From Dactylis glomerata (lineage: Eukaryota; Streptophyta; Magnoliopsida; Poales; Poaceae), in assembly GCA_007115705.1 (NCBI GenBank), contig QXEO01001135.1, positions 868,001 to 932,000 on the forward strand: 64,000 nt of DNA, read 5' to 3'. The notes below the pieces were generated by a model. The model did not search any database, was not told the DNA's origin, and saw nothing but the letters and a program-made list of their open reading frames with translations. The number at the start of each line of letters is the position of its first letter. The stretch's first letter is position 1. Below, in pieces: positions 47,958 through 60,400 of the stretch. The position numbers were made by a program, and so were the translations under genes.

Positions 47958-50900
47958 ATGGATCAAAACCCGGAGGTGCTAAGTTGGAATCCTCGGGGGC
48001 TGAATGAGCTGGCCAAGCGGGATTCAGTCAGAGAGGTTGTTGATTCGCTGCATGTAAACATAGTGTGTCTCCAAGAAATGAAAATGGCTGTAATGGATCG
48101 CTTCATTGTAAATCAATGCTTAGGCCCGTCCTTTGATGGGTTCGACTACCTTCCAGCGCTGGGAATGAGGGGAGGCATCCTGCTTGCCTGGAACACGGTT
48201 GCGGTGCGCATAATGAATGTTTCGAAAGATAATTTTGCAATCTCAGGAGAGGTACACTCTGATAATAGCGAGCCTTGGTGGATCACGGTTGTCTATGGGC
48301 CGCAAAGCACCGAGGAGAAGATCCAGTTCCTTGCTGAATTGACCCAACGCAGGAATCTATGCCCTGGAGCCTGGCTGCTGATAGGCGATTTCAACATGAT
48401 CCTGCGTGCTTCGGAGAAAATCAACGACAATCTTGATCGTGCAAACATGCAGCATTTCCGGGAGTTCGTCGGGCACATGGAGCTGAAGGAGTGTTACGTG
48501 CATGGAAGGCTTTTTACGTGGAGCAACGAGCGTGGCCGGCCCACAATGTCCAAAATTGATCGTGCCCTTGTTTCCATCGACTGGGATCTTGCTTTCCCAG
48601 ACTCGCTTCTGCAAGCCATCTCATCGTCGGTGTCTGACCATGCGCCGCTTCACTTGTCCATGAATTCATCGCACAGGCCAAAAAAGAGATTTCACTTTGA
48701 AACCTTCTGGCTGCAATTGGAGGGCTTTGAGGAGACGGTCCGTGAGGGCTTGAGTTGCAATGACAGCATTGTGGACCCGTTTCTGCATCTAGATGTGTGC
48801 TATCGTAATCTTGCTGGTCATTTGCAAGCTTGGGGGGATAAAAAAGTTGGGAACTTGAAATTGCAGATCGCCATTGCCAATCTGATTATTCACCGGTTCG
48901 ATGCTGCTCAGGAATCCAAAAACATCACACCAGAAGAGTGGTAGCTGCGGAGAACTCTGAAGCAGGTGGTGCTCGGCTTGTCTTCGATGGAGAGGACAAT
49001 GGCGCGTCAGCGCTCTCGCTTGCGTTGGCTCAAGGACGGGGACGCAAATACCAAGCTGTTCCATGCGGTTGCTAACGGTCGGCGTGCAAAAAAATTCATC
49101 CCAGTTCTGAGGCACGGTAACGAGCTAGTCAGTGACCAGCAAAGGAAGGAAGACATTTTCTTTGACAGCTACAGAGAGCTACTGGGAAATATTCAGAATA
49201 GGGAGCACACGATTGACCTTGACTCGCTTGATTTTGAGGCGCACGAGTTGCAAGATCTTGCGGATATCTTTACGGAAGAGGAGGTCTGGGGAGTCATCAA
49301 AGAATTGCCGCCGGATAGAGCCTCGGGGCCGGATGGCTTTATCGGTGCATTCTACAAGCGAGCTTGGCCAATAATCAAGAGAGAGCTCATGGCGGCACTT
49401 CTAAAACTATATGTCGGCGATGGACGCACTTTTGGCAGGCTAAACAAGGCCTTGATAACCCTGATCCCCAAGAAGCAGGGAGCAGAGGAGGTTGGAGACT
49501 ACCGACCGATCAGCCTCGTACATAGTTTTGCAAAGCTTTTCTCCAAAATAATCGCAAACAGGCTGCGGCCTAAGATGGACTCCCTTGTGAGTGCAAACCA
49601 GTCGGCTTTTATAAAGGGACGAAACATTCATGACAATTTCTTGCTGGTTCGTCAGTTGGCACGGAAGATCAACAGGAGGAAAGAATCAGGTGTGTTGCTG
49701 AAATTGGATCTTGCCCGCGCTTTCGATTCTCTCTCCTGGGCGTTTCTTTTTGAGGTTTTGGAGAAATTGGGTTTCCCGGCAATGGTGCTTCATTGGATTG
49801 CGATTGCGTTGCGCACTGCCTCCACGCGCATCTCGGTCAATGGAGTTCCGGGACGACAGATCGTGCACGCTCGGGGCCTTTGTCAGGGCGATCCCCTCTC
49901 GCCGCTGCTCTTCGTCTTGACGATGGAGGTAATCACGGCCCTTCTGAATAAAGTGGTGGAGATGGGCATCCTCTCGCCTATTGGCCGTTGCACGGCAGCG
50001 CAACGCATCTCCATTTACGCGGACGATGTCATCATCTTCGTCAAACCGTCCGTTCAGGACCTTGTCGCCATCAGGGAGCTGCTGGCTATGTTTGGGACAG
50101 CTTCAGGATTGCACGTAAATTACAGGAAAACTTCGGCAACTCTAATCCGTGCGGGAGACCTTGAGAGGAATCTAGTAACAGAGCTGCTGCATTGTGACAC
50201 TACAGAGTTCCCAATCAAATACCTAGGATTGCAGCTCGCGCTGCGTCCCCTAACCAAGGCGCAATGGCAGCCCATGCTCGACGCCACTGTGCGCATCATC
50301 CCGGCTTGGCAGAGGGGGGCTAATTGCGAGTCCAGGACATCTCACCTTGATCAAGGCGGTGCTCTCTGCGCGTGCAGTGCACCAACTTCTTGTGGCAGAA
50401 GCGCCTTCATGGCTGTTTGACGAAGTGGAGAAAAGTTTTAGGGGATTTTTCTGGAGTGCGAAAGATAGAGCGACTGGAGGACAGTGCCTCGTTGCCTGGA
50501 ACCAAATCTGCAAACCAATCGAGCATGGTGGTCTAGGCGTGAAAAACCTACGCCTACAGGGCCTGGCTCTGAGGGTGCGGTGGGAGTGGCTTAGGAGGAC
50601 AGACCCAAGAAGACCATGGCAAGGTTTGCCGCCACTGTCGGACACCAAAGCTAGAGAGGTTTTTGACAGTCTGGTTCAAATCAACACTGGAGATGGGCGA
50701 AGTGTCCTGTTCTGGCGTGACAGATGGATAAACGGCCAGCAGGTGGCTGACATTGCACCTTCCATCGTCACAAAGGTCAAGAAACGAGCCTACAACGCTA
50801 GGACAGTCCAACAGGGCATGCTGGAGAATCGCTGGACTCTGGACATTCAAGGTACTCTGTCAGATATAGAAGCCATGGACTGCACTCGTCTCTGGGCTGC

Positions 50901-51540
50901 GGTACAAGGTCTGGACAGAGACCTGGAGAGAGCCGATCAATTCAGATGGCCCTGGGCTAGCAACGGAGAGTACTCGGCAAAATCAACATACAATATGATG
51001 ACCCACGGAAGCACCACCCACCCCCTTGGCCGGGCGATTTGGAAGTGCAAGGCCACACCAAAGAGTAAGCAATATGTGTGGCTGGCCTCCCAGGATAGGA
51101 TCTGGTCCACAGAGCGAAGATTCAGGCATGGGCTGCAAAACAATTCGCCGCCGTGTGAAGTTTGCCTTCAGGAAGAGGAGACTGCAGAACACATCCTCCT
51201 CCAATGTGTGATTGCAAGAGAGACATGGCACATCTGCCGTCTCAAGCTGGACTTGCATTTCGAGGACCCAACCAGGGCGAGTGTCCTCCAGGAATGGTGG
51301 ACAACAGAGCGGAATAGGCTCAGAGGTAAGGAGAAGGAGTTTGACACCCTTGTCTGCACGGTTAGCTACGCCTTGTGGAAGAACAGAAATGCGTGGGTGT
51401 TTGGTGACAATAGACGGCAGCACAGGCCTTTTACCCTAGCGGCACTGGTCGTAGAAGAGTACAATCTTCTGATAAACATTGATCGTAGCAGGGGCACTGC
51501 CCCAGGTGTTGGAGAGGGAGAGCACGCTTTGAGAGAGTAG
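47958..51540 (+). pseudogene. LINE ORF2: endonuclease-reverse transcriptase, one stop and one frameshift
   Basis: From ATG 47958 the apurinic-type endonuclease shows SWNPRGLNE, CLQEMK, GDFNMIL and SDHAPLHLS (to about 48650). A stop at 48942-48944 interrupts the frame. RT follows with LPPDRASGPDGF, YRPISLVHSFAKLFSKI, LARAFDSLSW, CQGDPLSPLLF and YADDVIIF. A frameshift near 50320 moves to a third frame (to 51540) with a C-terminal region of the zf-RVT type (CEVCLQEEETAEHILLQC). The protein nicks the target DNA and copies the LINE RNA there. The catalytic residues are intact, so decay is limited. Confidence 0.9.
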
Positions 51541-51660
51541 TATTTTCTTTGTTTTGGAGTCTCTTTGGTTCTTCCTCCTTAAAACTAGAACCAATTCCTG
51601 TAAATATCTTGCTCCCTTCTATAAAATTCAGGTACGCATTCGCGTACTCTCAAAAAAAAA
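51541..51660 (+). other. LINE 3' UTR and poly(A) tail
   Basis: A T-rich stretch with CTATAAAATTCAGG ends in nine A residues (51652-51660), directly followed by the right target duplication. Confidence 0.85.
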
Positions 51661-51674
51661 AGAATTTACCGACG

Positions 51675-52273
51675 GGGAGGGGGGTGGGGGTGGTGCGGCA
51701 AGACTTTTAAATTAGCTGGAATAAGATGTTGTAGCTGGACCTGGGCTGAGTATTGACCGTTGGCCGTACAACGGCATAGCAACATGTCCGACAAAATCGA
51801 GAGCTGATTAAAGGAGTCTGAAGCATTTATCCACTGGCACCCTCCAGGGAACATAGATGCGGAGTCACTAGACATCACATTACGAACATCTCTAGGTCTC
51901 ATCCATTGCAGAAGTACACACGGTGGCACTTAGCATTCAAGACACATTAGCTCACTGAAATCAATCACTATCACCATGGAGAAATGTCAAGTTAGGAGAT
52001 TACACTGATAATGCAGTAAATTTGACACGGTACAGAAAATGCCATGAAGCTACAGACGACAGTCAGATTTAAGGTATCCAAAACAGTAAGTACATCAGTT
52101 ACTAGGCAGCTTCAGATTATTAGAGACACCGTAACTGAAATCACACTGGATTTACATTGTACATGAAGCATGCAACCTAAAGCATAGTCTAACAGGAGGC
52201 GCACATAGTCCTAGCTAGTAATTGCCAGTTTAAGCGCCCCATCTTTAACTTATACTGAGGCTACACCACAGAG
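51675..52273 (-). other. Probable 3' flank and 3' UTR of Dr1
   Basis: No open frame is supported. The part next to 52273 must contain the Dr1 3' UTR. I did not find an exact AATAAA on the minus strand, so the poly(A) site is not placed. Confidence 0.5.
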
Positions 52274-55200
52274 TCACGAACTGGCCAAGCCATGTTCCAT
52301 CTGTGGGTGTGATAGCAGCTCTGGCTGGGGTTGAGGTTGCTGTGGTTGAGGTTGCTCCGGCACTTGCGCTGGCAGATCCGGTTGCAGATGGAGCTGTGAT
52401 TGAGATTGTGGGGGTTGCTGTGGCTGAGGTTGCAGTGGCAGTAGTGCAGGCTGTTGTGTTTGCATATGGAGCTGCAGTTCAGTTTGCAGGGATTGCTGTG
52501 GTTGAGACTGAGGTTGCAACTGCAGCTGAGGCTGTGGATGGACCTGCAGCTGAGGCTCCAGTAGTTGCTGTGGTTGAGTCCGAGGATGCAGCTGGAGTGG
52601 TTGCATGGGCTGCTGTGGCTGCAGTTGCTGTTGCAGAGGTTGCTGTTGTTGGGCCTGCGGATGCGGCTGCATTTGAGGCTGCTGTTGCTGTTGCAGAGGT
52701 TGCTGTTGTTGGGCCTGCGGATGAGGCTGCATTTGAGGTTGCAGGAGCTGCTGCGGTTGAGGATGCAGGTGCACTTGAGATTGCAGGGGGTCCTGTGGTT
52801 GGGAATGCAGCTGTAGTTGGGGTTGTGGAGGCTGTTGTACTGGAGGATGCAGCTGCACTAGAGGTTGTGGAGGCTGTTGTGCTTGAGGATACAGCTGCAC
52901 TTGAGGTTGTAGAGACTGTTGAGATTGCTTCTGTGGCTCTAATTCAGACTCCTTTGGTTTGGTGGCCCCATTGTTCATCCTTGCACGGGCTTCAGCAAAC
53001 ATCCTCTGTTGTTCAGCAACAGCTTCTTCTTCTGACATCTCCACCCCAGTGAATTTGCTTGCTTTTGGAGAGTCCTGCACAGATAATTATACCAGGGTCA
53101 GTACATTCTACAACTTTAGTTAGAAAGAACATAATATTCAGTCCAGATCAGTACAAACCAGAGTATCAAGCTTGTGCTGCTCGTAGGCTGCATAAACCTC
53201 TTCAATGTACTCCTTGAAGCCAAGATCCTGCAGAGAGGAAAGATTAAGAAAAATATTAGAATTTTGCACCAGCTTAAACCCCATCCTGTTCACCCAAAAG
53301 TTTTATGTTTTCTACTAGGGAAGGTGAGTAATACAGCAACTCTTCAACAATATTGACAGCTAGAAGCAGCAACAATATCACTCTCAAGGGAGATCATGCA
53401 CCAATAAGTTTACAATCAAAATCCTGGGTTCAAAATTCCATTATCCCTAAGAAAACCAGGTTAGCTAGCAGACTAGTGCCTTTTTACCACTAGTTTAAAA
53501 AGTGGACCAGTGAGTGGACAGGTCAATTGACTGGTTCACTAGTTTGCTTGTCCGACCGCAAGCTCAGCCAGTTCAATGCGGGTCAAAAACATTATATCCA
53601 TAAAATTTGCGAGCCTGTAAACTTCACCATGTAGCAATATTGACAGCTAGAAGCAGCAACAATATCGCTCTCAAGGGAGATCATGCACCAATAAGTTTAC
53701 AATCAAAATCCAGGGTTCAGGATTCCATTATCCCTAAGAAAACCAGTTCAGCTAGCAGACCAGTGGCTTTTTACCACTAGTTTAAAAAACGGACCAGTGA
53801 GTGGGCAGGTCAATCGACTGGTTCTAGTTTGCTTGTCGGACCACCAGCTCAGCCAGCCTTATCCATAGACAAACCTGCTAGCAATTTTAATAGTAGCTAT
53901 ATTTCTACTCTCACAATGAGCCACATCATCAAATTTGCTTGGTCTGCCAAGAACCATGTGATCTGGACAGAGAACTTCACCATGTAGCATGCATTTGTGC
54001 ATTGGGCTTTAAATCCCATCACATTTAATTGAACTTGCTTATATATATTTTTTACTTGCATAAATATTATGGAATGAATTCATATTGTAGGCAACATTCA
54101 GAAATCAAATCTCCAATTCCACGGCAACACAGGGGAAAATATGACTTCCTATGCTTTGGGAAGTAATATACTCCCATTCGTCCCGTAATATATATTGGTT
54201 CTAGTAACATATTATAATATGGGACGGAGGAAGTAACATTTACTAGATGATTTAGACACAAAATGAGCCCAACCCAGTTGGTAGAGATCTCGCACACATG
54301 TTGTGTCAAGGTCATGGTTTTGATTTCTGGCTAGCGCACCTCAAAAAGGTTAATTTTTCCTGGCTATTTCCAGGATGGCTTTTAAGTAAAGTAGACTGGA
54401 GGAGGCACTGGTTCCGATTTCTGTAGTCTGACCGCCATCCACTCCAGTTTTGTAAACTAGTCTTTGACCTGTTCACTGGTGGTTTGTGTTTTTAAAAATT
54501 TCCAATTTAAGCATTTCAATAACTCGTGCTTGGAGCACATCTATGAAGGAAACACATATCTGTTCTGCAAAGAACAAGGATGGCATAGGTGCCGCATTTT
54601 CCCTTTAATAAAAATAGAAAAAGTATGAGCGCTTTCAGCAGGTTTTCTACAGTTCATGTCATGGTGGCTCAAACTGCAATAAATGCAAAAGCACCACCTG
54701 CCATTCTGGTCTGTAAACTGTCCCCCAGAGACTCTTATATTCAACTGAACAATTATTTTCAGATTTTGATCAAGTAAAAAAAATTGCTAAATGTAATGTA
54801 TATGTTCACCTTCACACCATAACCAGCCATTCAATTATCATTATCTTCAAGTTGCAGAGTATCAAAACTTTAAAGATTAAATGGCAACCCACACAAAAGT
54901 AAGGTGTCATTATCTTAAACAACTAACAAATCAAAATCATGTTATTATTAAACTACAACAAAATCATGACAGTTTAAAGGAGATATTCATGTAATCATGT
55001 TCTTCAGTGGATGCCAATCAAAAATTTCATCAATTATAAGAAAAGATAATTCATGTAACCATGTGCAAAATAAAATATATTCATAAATAAAAGGAAATGT
55101 GAAGGCAAACCTGTAAAGCCCTAATAACATGCTCAGGAGCTATAGTTTTCTTCTCCTCCCGGCTGCATACGTCATTGGATTCAGAAGACAGAAGATTGAT

Positions 55201-56951
55201 GAACTCTGAATATGTAAAGTATTCATACAAGTGGTTAGATCAGATACAGTACACATGCAAAATGTTAACACATCATCCTTAGTGAACTTAGTGACACAAA
55301 TATCTGGACTACAAAATGTCCCAGGTGAAATAACCCCATTTTACACAAACGGAGAAGTTTGACCCTACCATGTTACTATTACTGTATGGCACATACAGTA
55401 GATTATGTATCTTAACCCTCTTAATCTCCTTAGGACAATTAGCTAAGTACCCACGCGTTGCTGCGGAACAATGACCATTCTATATTTATCATAATGGCGT
55501 TCAATTTTACACATGGAACTATGGAAGTATTGGGCGCGCACATACAAAACAAAAGCTAGCTAGATCGATTGACCGACTCATAGCGGCAACACGCGCACCA
55601 AGGATTGACGCGCACACGAACGCGCAGACTTGGCAGGTTTCCATATCATGCCTATTTGTATATTGATTCATGGTCTGGTGTCAGTTCTGATTACAAGCTG
55701 GGTATATATAAAATCTAGGACTTAGGAAACCGAGTCGGCTAACTACTCGTATACTACTCCAACTAGGACTTGGATGGACTACACCCTACTCGGACTGGTG
55801 GAGGGTGTGTGGATGAACCATCACCAACTCCACAATTTTATGCAAGATGGTCGAAGCCAACCAAACTGTGCTATTTAGGAGTTATACCACATACCTAAAT
55901 GATAGCCAAAATATAGTTCTTACCTACACAGCATTCAACAAGAAGATCTTGTGTATCCCTTGCCACTCGAACATCAGGTGGCAGCATCTCCTTAATAATC
56001 TTAAACATTGTTGCTGAAAAGAAAAGCAGAATGTTCAATCAGTTCTGGTTCTGAACAAGCCCATAGACAGGAGGAAAGCATTTCCCTTCAGGAAACAAGG
56101 AAACCATTTATATCTGACAATTCTACTTGATTACTCTCCCCCAAAAGGTAGGTTCGGTAACGCCAAAAAAAAAGGGTAGCAATATCCACAAGACATAAAC
56201 AACATTTATCACGAGGTATCCAAGAAAAATGTATCAATCATATAATAAGGTACACTATGATCTCCCATCTGCGGATCATCTAGATTAGAAAAAACACAAA
56301 TGAAACATTTTTCACCCACTTTAACCAACAAATGTAGCACAACCTTCAACTTCAATCAAGATACTCCTATGACGCACAAAACACAACTACATCCGGATAT
56401 TGATGGACATGACAGAATATACATATTAAAACAAGTCGAGTAGAACACACATCCTCCTACGTGCCAAAAAAAATCCTTATATAAAGCTGGCACAGGAATC
56501 ACATATTTCTAGTAACACCAGCGCAAATTCATTAATTAACCATAACTCATTAAAGAATCACCAAATTCTTGCCACTAGATCCAGTAGCCAGTCAAAAACA
56601 GAGCTACATCGAATTGCAAGGTACTTAACATAGGAGAATCTTTACAAAAGAGCATGCGCCCTGGAAACAAGTACTCCTACATGATATAGAAAAATCGCCC
56701 GTTAACGACTATCTCCCTGCGTACAATTTTATATAAGATACATGTTGCCTACGGAAACCACTGCCCCGTAGCTCTATTGATTAGGGTTAGGGTTAACAAG
56801 ACCATATCCTCTCGAGGGACGATAGCATCAATTTGTTTGGCACCAATAAGGAATAAAATACGAGATGCATCGGACAATCCAAGCCAGGCAGCTTACATTT
56901 GGGGAGGGAAACGTCCTCCTTGGACTTGCCCACGATGTCCATCGGATCCAT
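52274..56951 (-). CDS. DR1: Dr1 / NC2 beta, TBP-binding transcription repressor subunit, with long Gln/Pro tail
   Basis: Five coding exons with GT-AG introns: 56951-56897, 56013-55924, 55205-55111, 53227-53159, 53074-52274. Together they give 369 codons without a stop. Residues about 1-105 match Dr1: MDPMDIVGKSKEDVSLPK, MFKIIKEMLPPDVRVARD, LLVECCVEFINLLSSES, KKTIAPEHVIRALQ, DLGFKEYIEEVYAAYEQ. These form the H2B-like histone fold that pairs with NC2 alpha and binds TBP on promoters. Residues about 106-140 (FTGVEMSEEEAVAEQQRMF) are also typical. The last 220 or so are Gln/Pro/Leu/His repeats. Splice phases agree throughout, and the ATG is at the family N-terminus. It appears to be a functional nuclear gene. 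Confidence 0.95.
52285..52945 (-). repeat. Gln/Pro-coding low-complexity repeat in Dr1 exon 5
   Basis: The exon consists of imperfect units coding for LQPQxQLHPQxQQ-like peptides, including a near-identical DNA duplication at about 52622-52735 (the units around GGTTGCTGTTGTTGGGCCTG). Replication slippage is the likely source. The opposite strand is also open, but only as a shadow. Confidence 0.85.
53348..53855. repeat. Tandem duplication in Dr1 intron 3
   Basis: Copy 1 (53348-53571) and copy 2 (53635-53855) match closely: TATTGACAGCTAGAAGCAGC starts each and AGCTCAGCCAG ends each. The spacer of about 63 bp ends in CTTCACCATGTAGCA, a word that recurs near 53974, so the duplicated block may be larger. 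Confidence 0.85.
54171..54233. mobile_element. Short Stowaway-like MITE in Dr1 intron 3
   Basis: 63 bp with ends CTCCCATTCGTCCCGTAAT and, from the right, CTTCCTCCGTCCCATAT, flanked by TA on both sides (54169-54170, 54234-54235). It looks like an internally deleted Tc1/mariner-type MITE. Confidence 0.7.
54265..54360 (+). mobile_element. Probable tRNA-derived SINE in Dr1 intron 3
   Basis: GAGCCCAACCCAGTTGGTAG resembles a pol III A box (54268-54281). GGTTTTGATTTC (54317-54328) resembles a B box with changes. The spacing suits a tRNA-like SINE head. The 3' end and target duplication are not resolved. A free-standing tRNA gene is excluded because the stems do not pair. Confidence 0.45.
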
Positions 56952-56984
56952 CTCCGCGGCGGCTCAAGGTCCAGTGGAGGATCT

Positions 56985-57445
56985 AGACTGAAAAATAGTG
57001 GAAGTTAGTTCGGAATTAAGCAATCACCGGATGGCCAAAAGCTCCTACCGTCATACCCTAAAAATCAATGTCCAAGACTTGCGGTCGAGGCGCGCGACGA
57101 GGTGGTACAGGGGGGAAGACGATAACGGCGACGGTGTAAGAGGTGGAGGGGTTGGATATGTAGAGGCGCCGGCGGTGGCGCTGAGCTACGGCACGGGAGC
57201 AGCTCTTGAGCACAGCGGTGGTGGACTACGGGAGAGAATTTAGGGTTGGATTTGGCTCTTGGGTAGGGCAGAGCACGAGCACGAGGGCAGCCTGAAGAAG
57301 GGAAGGGATCGGGGCCGGGGGTGAAGAGGAAAGGAAAGCAGGTACTGGGGGGAGAGATGTCAAGTTGCGCAGGAGATGGATTTGATGGTTCAGATCGCTG
57401 GCTGCTACGAGTGGTGGTAGATGGAGAGTTGAGATTGGACAGTTT
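56985..57445 (-). promoter_or_regulatory. Dr1 5' UTR, possible leader intron
   Basis: Upstream of the ATG the minus strand is CT/CCA-rich, as in plant leaders. GTAGGAGC near 57050 and TTTTTCAG near 56990 could bound a 5'-UTR intron of about 60 bp that ends roughly 40 bp before the ATG. This is an inference from splice-site resemblance. Confidence 0.45.
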
Positions 57446-57468
57446 TTTTTTACAATCAATATCACATA

Positions 57469-57477
57469 TATTTATAG
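57469..57477 (-). promoter_or_regulatory. Candidate TATA box of Dr1
   Basis: The minus strand reads GCTATAAATATATG about 520 bp upstream of the ATG, just before a CT-rich leader-like stretch. No other good TATA lies closer. Confidence 0.45.
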
Positions 57478-57499
57478 CAACAAGTATTATATGATAGAG

Positions 57500-60400
57500 A
57501 TACATGAGCTGTCTTTAATTATTAAAAAAAATTCGAGGTCTTCAAATTCTTTTTCCCTATAACACAATCTTATATTTTTCTGAAGACAGCCCAAAATAAA
57601 TACTAAACCATAAACCTGTAAATACCAACAAAGGTTCTCCGATAATTTTAATTTGATCCGCAATATCAAGACTACTTGCACGCGCATAGCTATTGAAGTA
57701 GTCAATCCATATCTGCAAGAGTACCAACACTAGTATGTCAGGGCAAAATAACCGGACAACTTGATCGTCGCTGCTAGGGAGTTCTTGTTGTTCCGCTAAA
57801 ATGTGGTCACCAATCTACTTGTTCCGGAGATCATTGCAGTTCTTTACTTATTGAAGCTATATTTCATTCCAAAATGATACTTATACATGAGATGACACCT
57901 GGAGAGGCAAAAAGAGTGAGCTAAAAGATGTTAAGGAGAATACCCAAAATGATACGCATGCGTGAGATCATTATTTGCTCTTGAATTTTTATATCCAAAT
58001 TTGAACCTAAATTATATTTAGCCAAGTTAGCATGTTGTAATTGTGGTGCAACTTGTTGCGAGATTATAAAGTCAACCAAGAACGACCTATTCACGAATTA
58101 GGTGAAAAACACAAGCGTTCTATGTTGTGGTACAATTTCTTCTTTTACAAATTATGAATAGTATAGAAATTTTTGTAACTTTGATATCCAAATTTGCACC
58201 TAATAATCTTTAGCAGTGGTATAAATTTTCATAAGTTTATGATGTCAAGAAAGAACTACTCCTACTAGTTAAAAATAGGTGAAAAACACAAAAGTTTTGT
58301 GTTGCTGTACAATTTTCTATTGCTACAAACTACTCTAGTAAGTGGCCATGAAATGCTTGACATCTTACAAATATTCTTATCCCCTCCTTCCCAACTAGTA
58401 ATGCATATTTCAAAGAACAAGAGGATTAAAAAGTACTTAAGGGTAGTTATATATCCATCCCTCTACAGATTTAACTCCTAAGCTCATGCAGAGAAAAATC
58501 TGTGGTGATTTCGTTGATCTCGAAGCTTAGTGACTCTAGCATCTCCTTAGATTTTATGTATGCCCTGTGCACGGGTGTTTTTATTATACCTTTTTTCTTC
58601 AGAAGTATATGTATGGCATCTTATACATTTATAGTAGATCGCAATGTTTATATAAAGCCATGTTATACATGCTACGTAATATCAATACAATGATAAATTT
58701 TAGGTTCTAAATTTGGTATTTTTATGAACAAAGTGGCTATAGAAACCTCCCTAGGAGGCCGCTTTTGGGTGCATTCCCACATGACAAGTGGCGTGTTGTG
58801 AGAGATTGTTCCACCCAATGGATACCTCCAATATGCAGACTTTTTGCGCTTTGGGAAAGACAGCCCTAATGGGAGTATGATATTTAGTTGACTCTAATAT
58901 GGATATATCTAGATATATTTTAGTTCTAGATACATTCATATTAGTGACAAACAACATGAATTATGTGGAGTATGATGCATCTCAGAACCAACAAAAAAAA
59001 GGCGGCAAACTTGTTCCTTATTTTATAGGATTTGTATCATATATTTTAGGGAGTTTATGGGAGCCAAAATTGGTTGTTACATGAGATTCAACCATGGCCG
59101 TTATGTTTAAAGGAAGTCGGATGGTGGCCACCTGCAGGCCGAGAGGCACCTGAAGATGGTGCAATAGAGTCCAGATCAATTAAGATTTGATTTCATTTAG
59201 TTTAGGAAAGTATGAATTGTTTTGATTTCCTTCTTAGGTCAAGTTACATGTGATTTAAAGATAAGATTAGTTTGTCTGTTTTCTTGCGAGTCAAGTTTTG
59301 AGTTGGCTATAAAGCCAAGAGTTACGCCATGTAATCCCCATACTTCAATTATATGATATTGGACACTGCTTGTTTTCTTTATTATTAAATTGGTTGATGG
59401 TACATAAATAAACCGCTTCATCCCTCCGTCAAAATTTGTACCTCAAGAAAATCAACACCCTAGCGATCCTATACGTCAAGAAAACCAACAACCTAGCGAT
59501 AGGGTGGTGAGAATGCCTAATAAACCTCTGTGTATGTGGTTGTGTGACTATAAAAGAGGCATCACGGGAGAGAGGAAACCAGTTACCACGGGGTTGCGTG
59601 TGAGGTTAGGATCCGATAGTTGGCTTGCCAGCGACAGAGCCGATGACTCGATCTAGCAGCAATAATAAGATGAAAAAAGGCATCCTTGATATGAGATGTA
59701 GACGTGAGGGAGATAGCATGACCCTATGACCGGCGCACGTCCCGCAATGTTCCCTCTATTGGGCCTATTTGTACCGGGATGGCCACCCAACAAGCCTAAA
59801 GTTGAGTATGTTGACTTTGTTTATGCGAACCAGGTTGTAATGGCATACATTGGTTCTCAGATAATTTATTTATAACATTCGTAAATTTGTCCAAGACATT
59901 ATTGTAGCATAGAAAATTATGGCGCATTTCTCCATCTTGAACCATTTTTGTCATTTATATATAGAAAATTCAGTCAGCCCTGATTTTTAATTGACAAGTT
60001 CTTGTCACAAGTTTTCATATTATAACTCTAGTGGCTTATGGAAAATCTTGAACCGTGAAGATATCTCGATACCTCCACAAGGCCAGGTACATGGCCTAGG
60101 GGAAGACGATCGCGTGCTCTTGACGAGGACGAGTACATGGAGAAGGGCAAGATGATTGCGTGCTCTTTGCATGGAACAAAACCTTAAAGATCTGCCATTA
60201 TTCATGACTAGCTAAATGCCCGCACGTTAGCGGATTTCTCACACACTTTCTCCCTTCCCGTCTCCGTGGCATTTTTTTCAAAAACACACAAGTTATGTGT
60301 CTTCTATATTAAGATAAAGAGGAACAAATTGACAATAAAGTTTTACAAGCAAGCCATGATCTCAGACGACCAGGTGCCACTCCAATGAAATGAAAAACCC

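Larger units (their letters stand above)
34665..51660 (+). mobile_element. LINE-1 type retrotransposon, split by two later insertions
   Basis: A perfect 14-bp duplication AGAATTTACCGACG flanks it (34651-34664 and 51661-51674). The 3' end is an A-run (51652-51660). Inside are a 5' UTR (34665-34834), then a nested Copia element, then ORF1 with a zinc knuckle, an LTR insertion (44645-46329), the rest of ORF1, and ORF2 with endonuclease, RT and a C-terminal zinc-finger region. The LINE alone is about 6.5 kb, so it appears full length. It lies about 600 bp beyond the stop codon of the Dr1 gene. Confidence 0.9.

Noticed and set aside
52600..52760. Regularly spaced repeats that could suggest a CRISPR array
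   Set aside because: They are coding repeats without unique spacers in a plant nuclear genome.
52303..53052. 249-residue plus-strand ORF rich in Val/Ala/Glu
   Set aside because: It is the antisense shadow of the Gln/Pro-coding exon 5 of Dr1. Repeat codons leave the other strand open.
54265..54340. tRNA gene
   Set aside because: A- and B-box-like words are present but the acceptor and anticodon stems do not pair. A SINE head is more likely.
57065..57505. 146-residue minus-strand ORF upstream of Dr1
   Set aside because: It covers the CT-rich 5' leader and promoter of Dr1. The Pro/Ser-rich composition reflects base bias.
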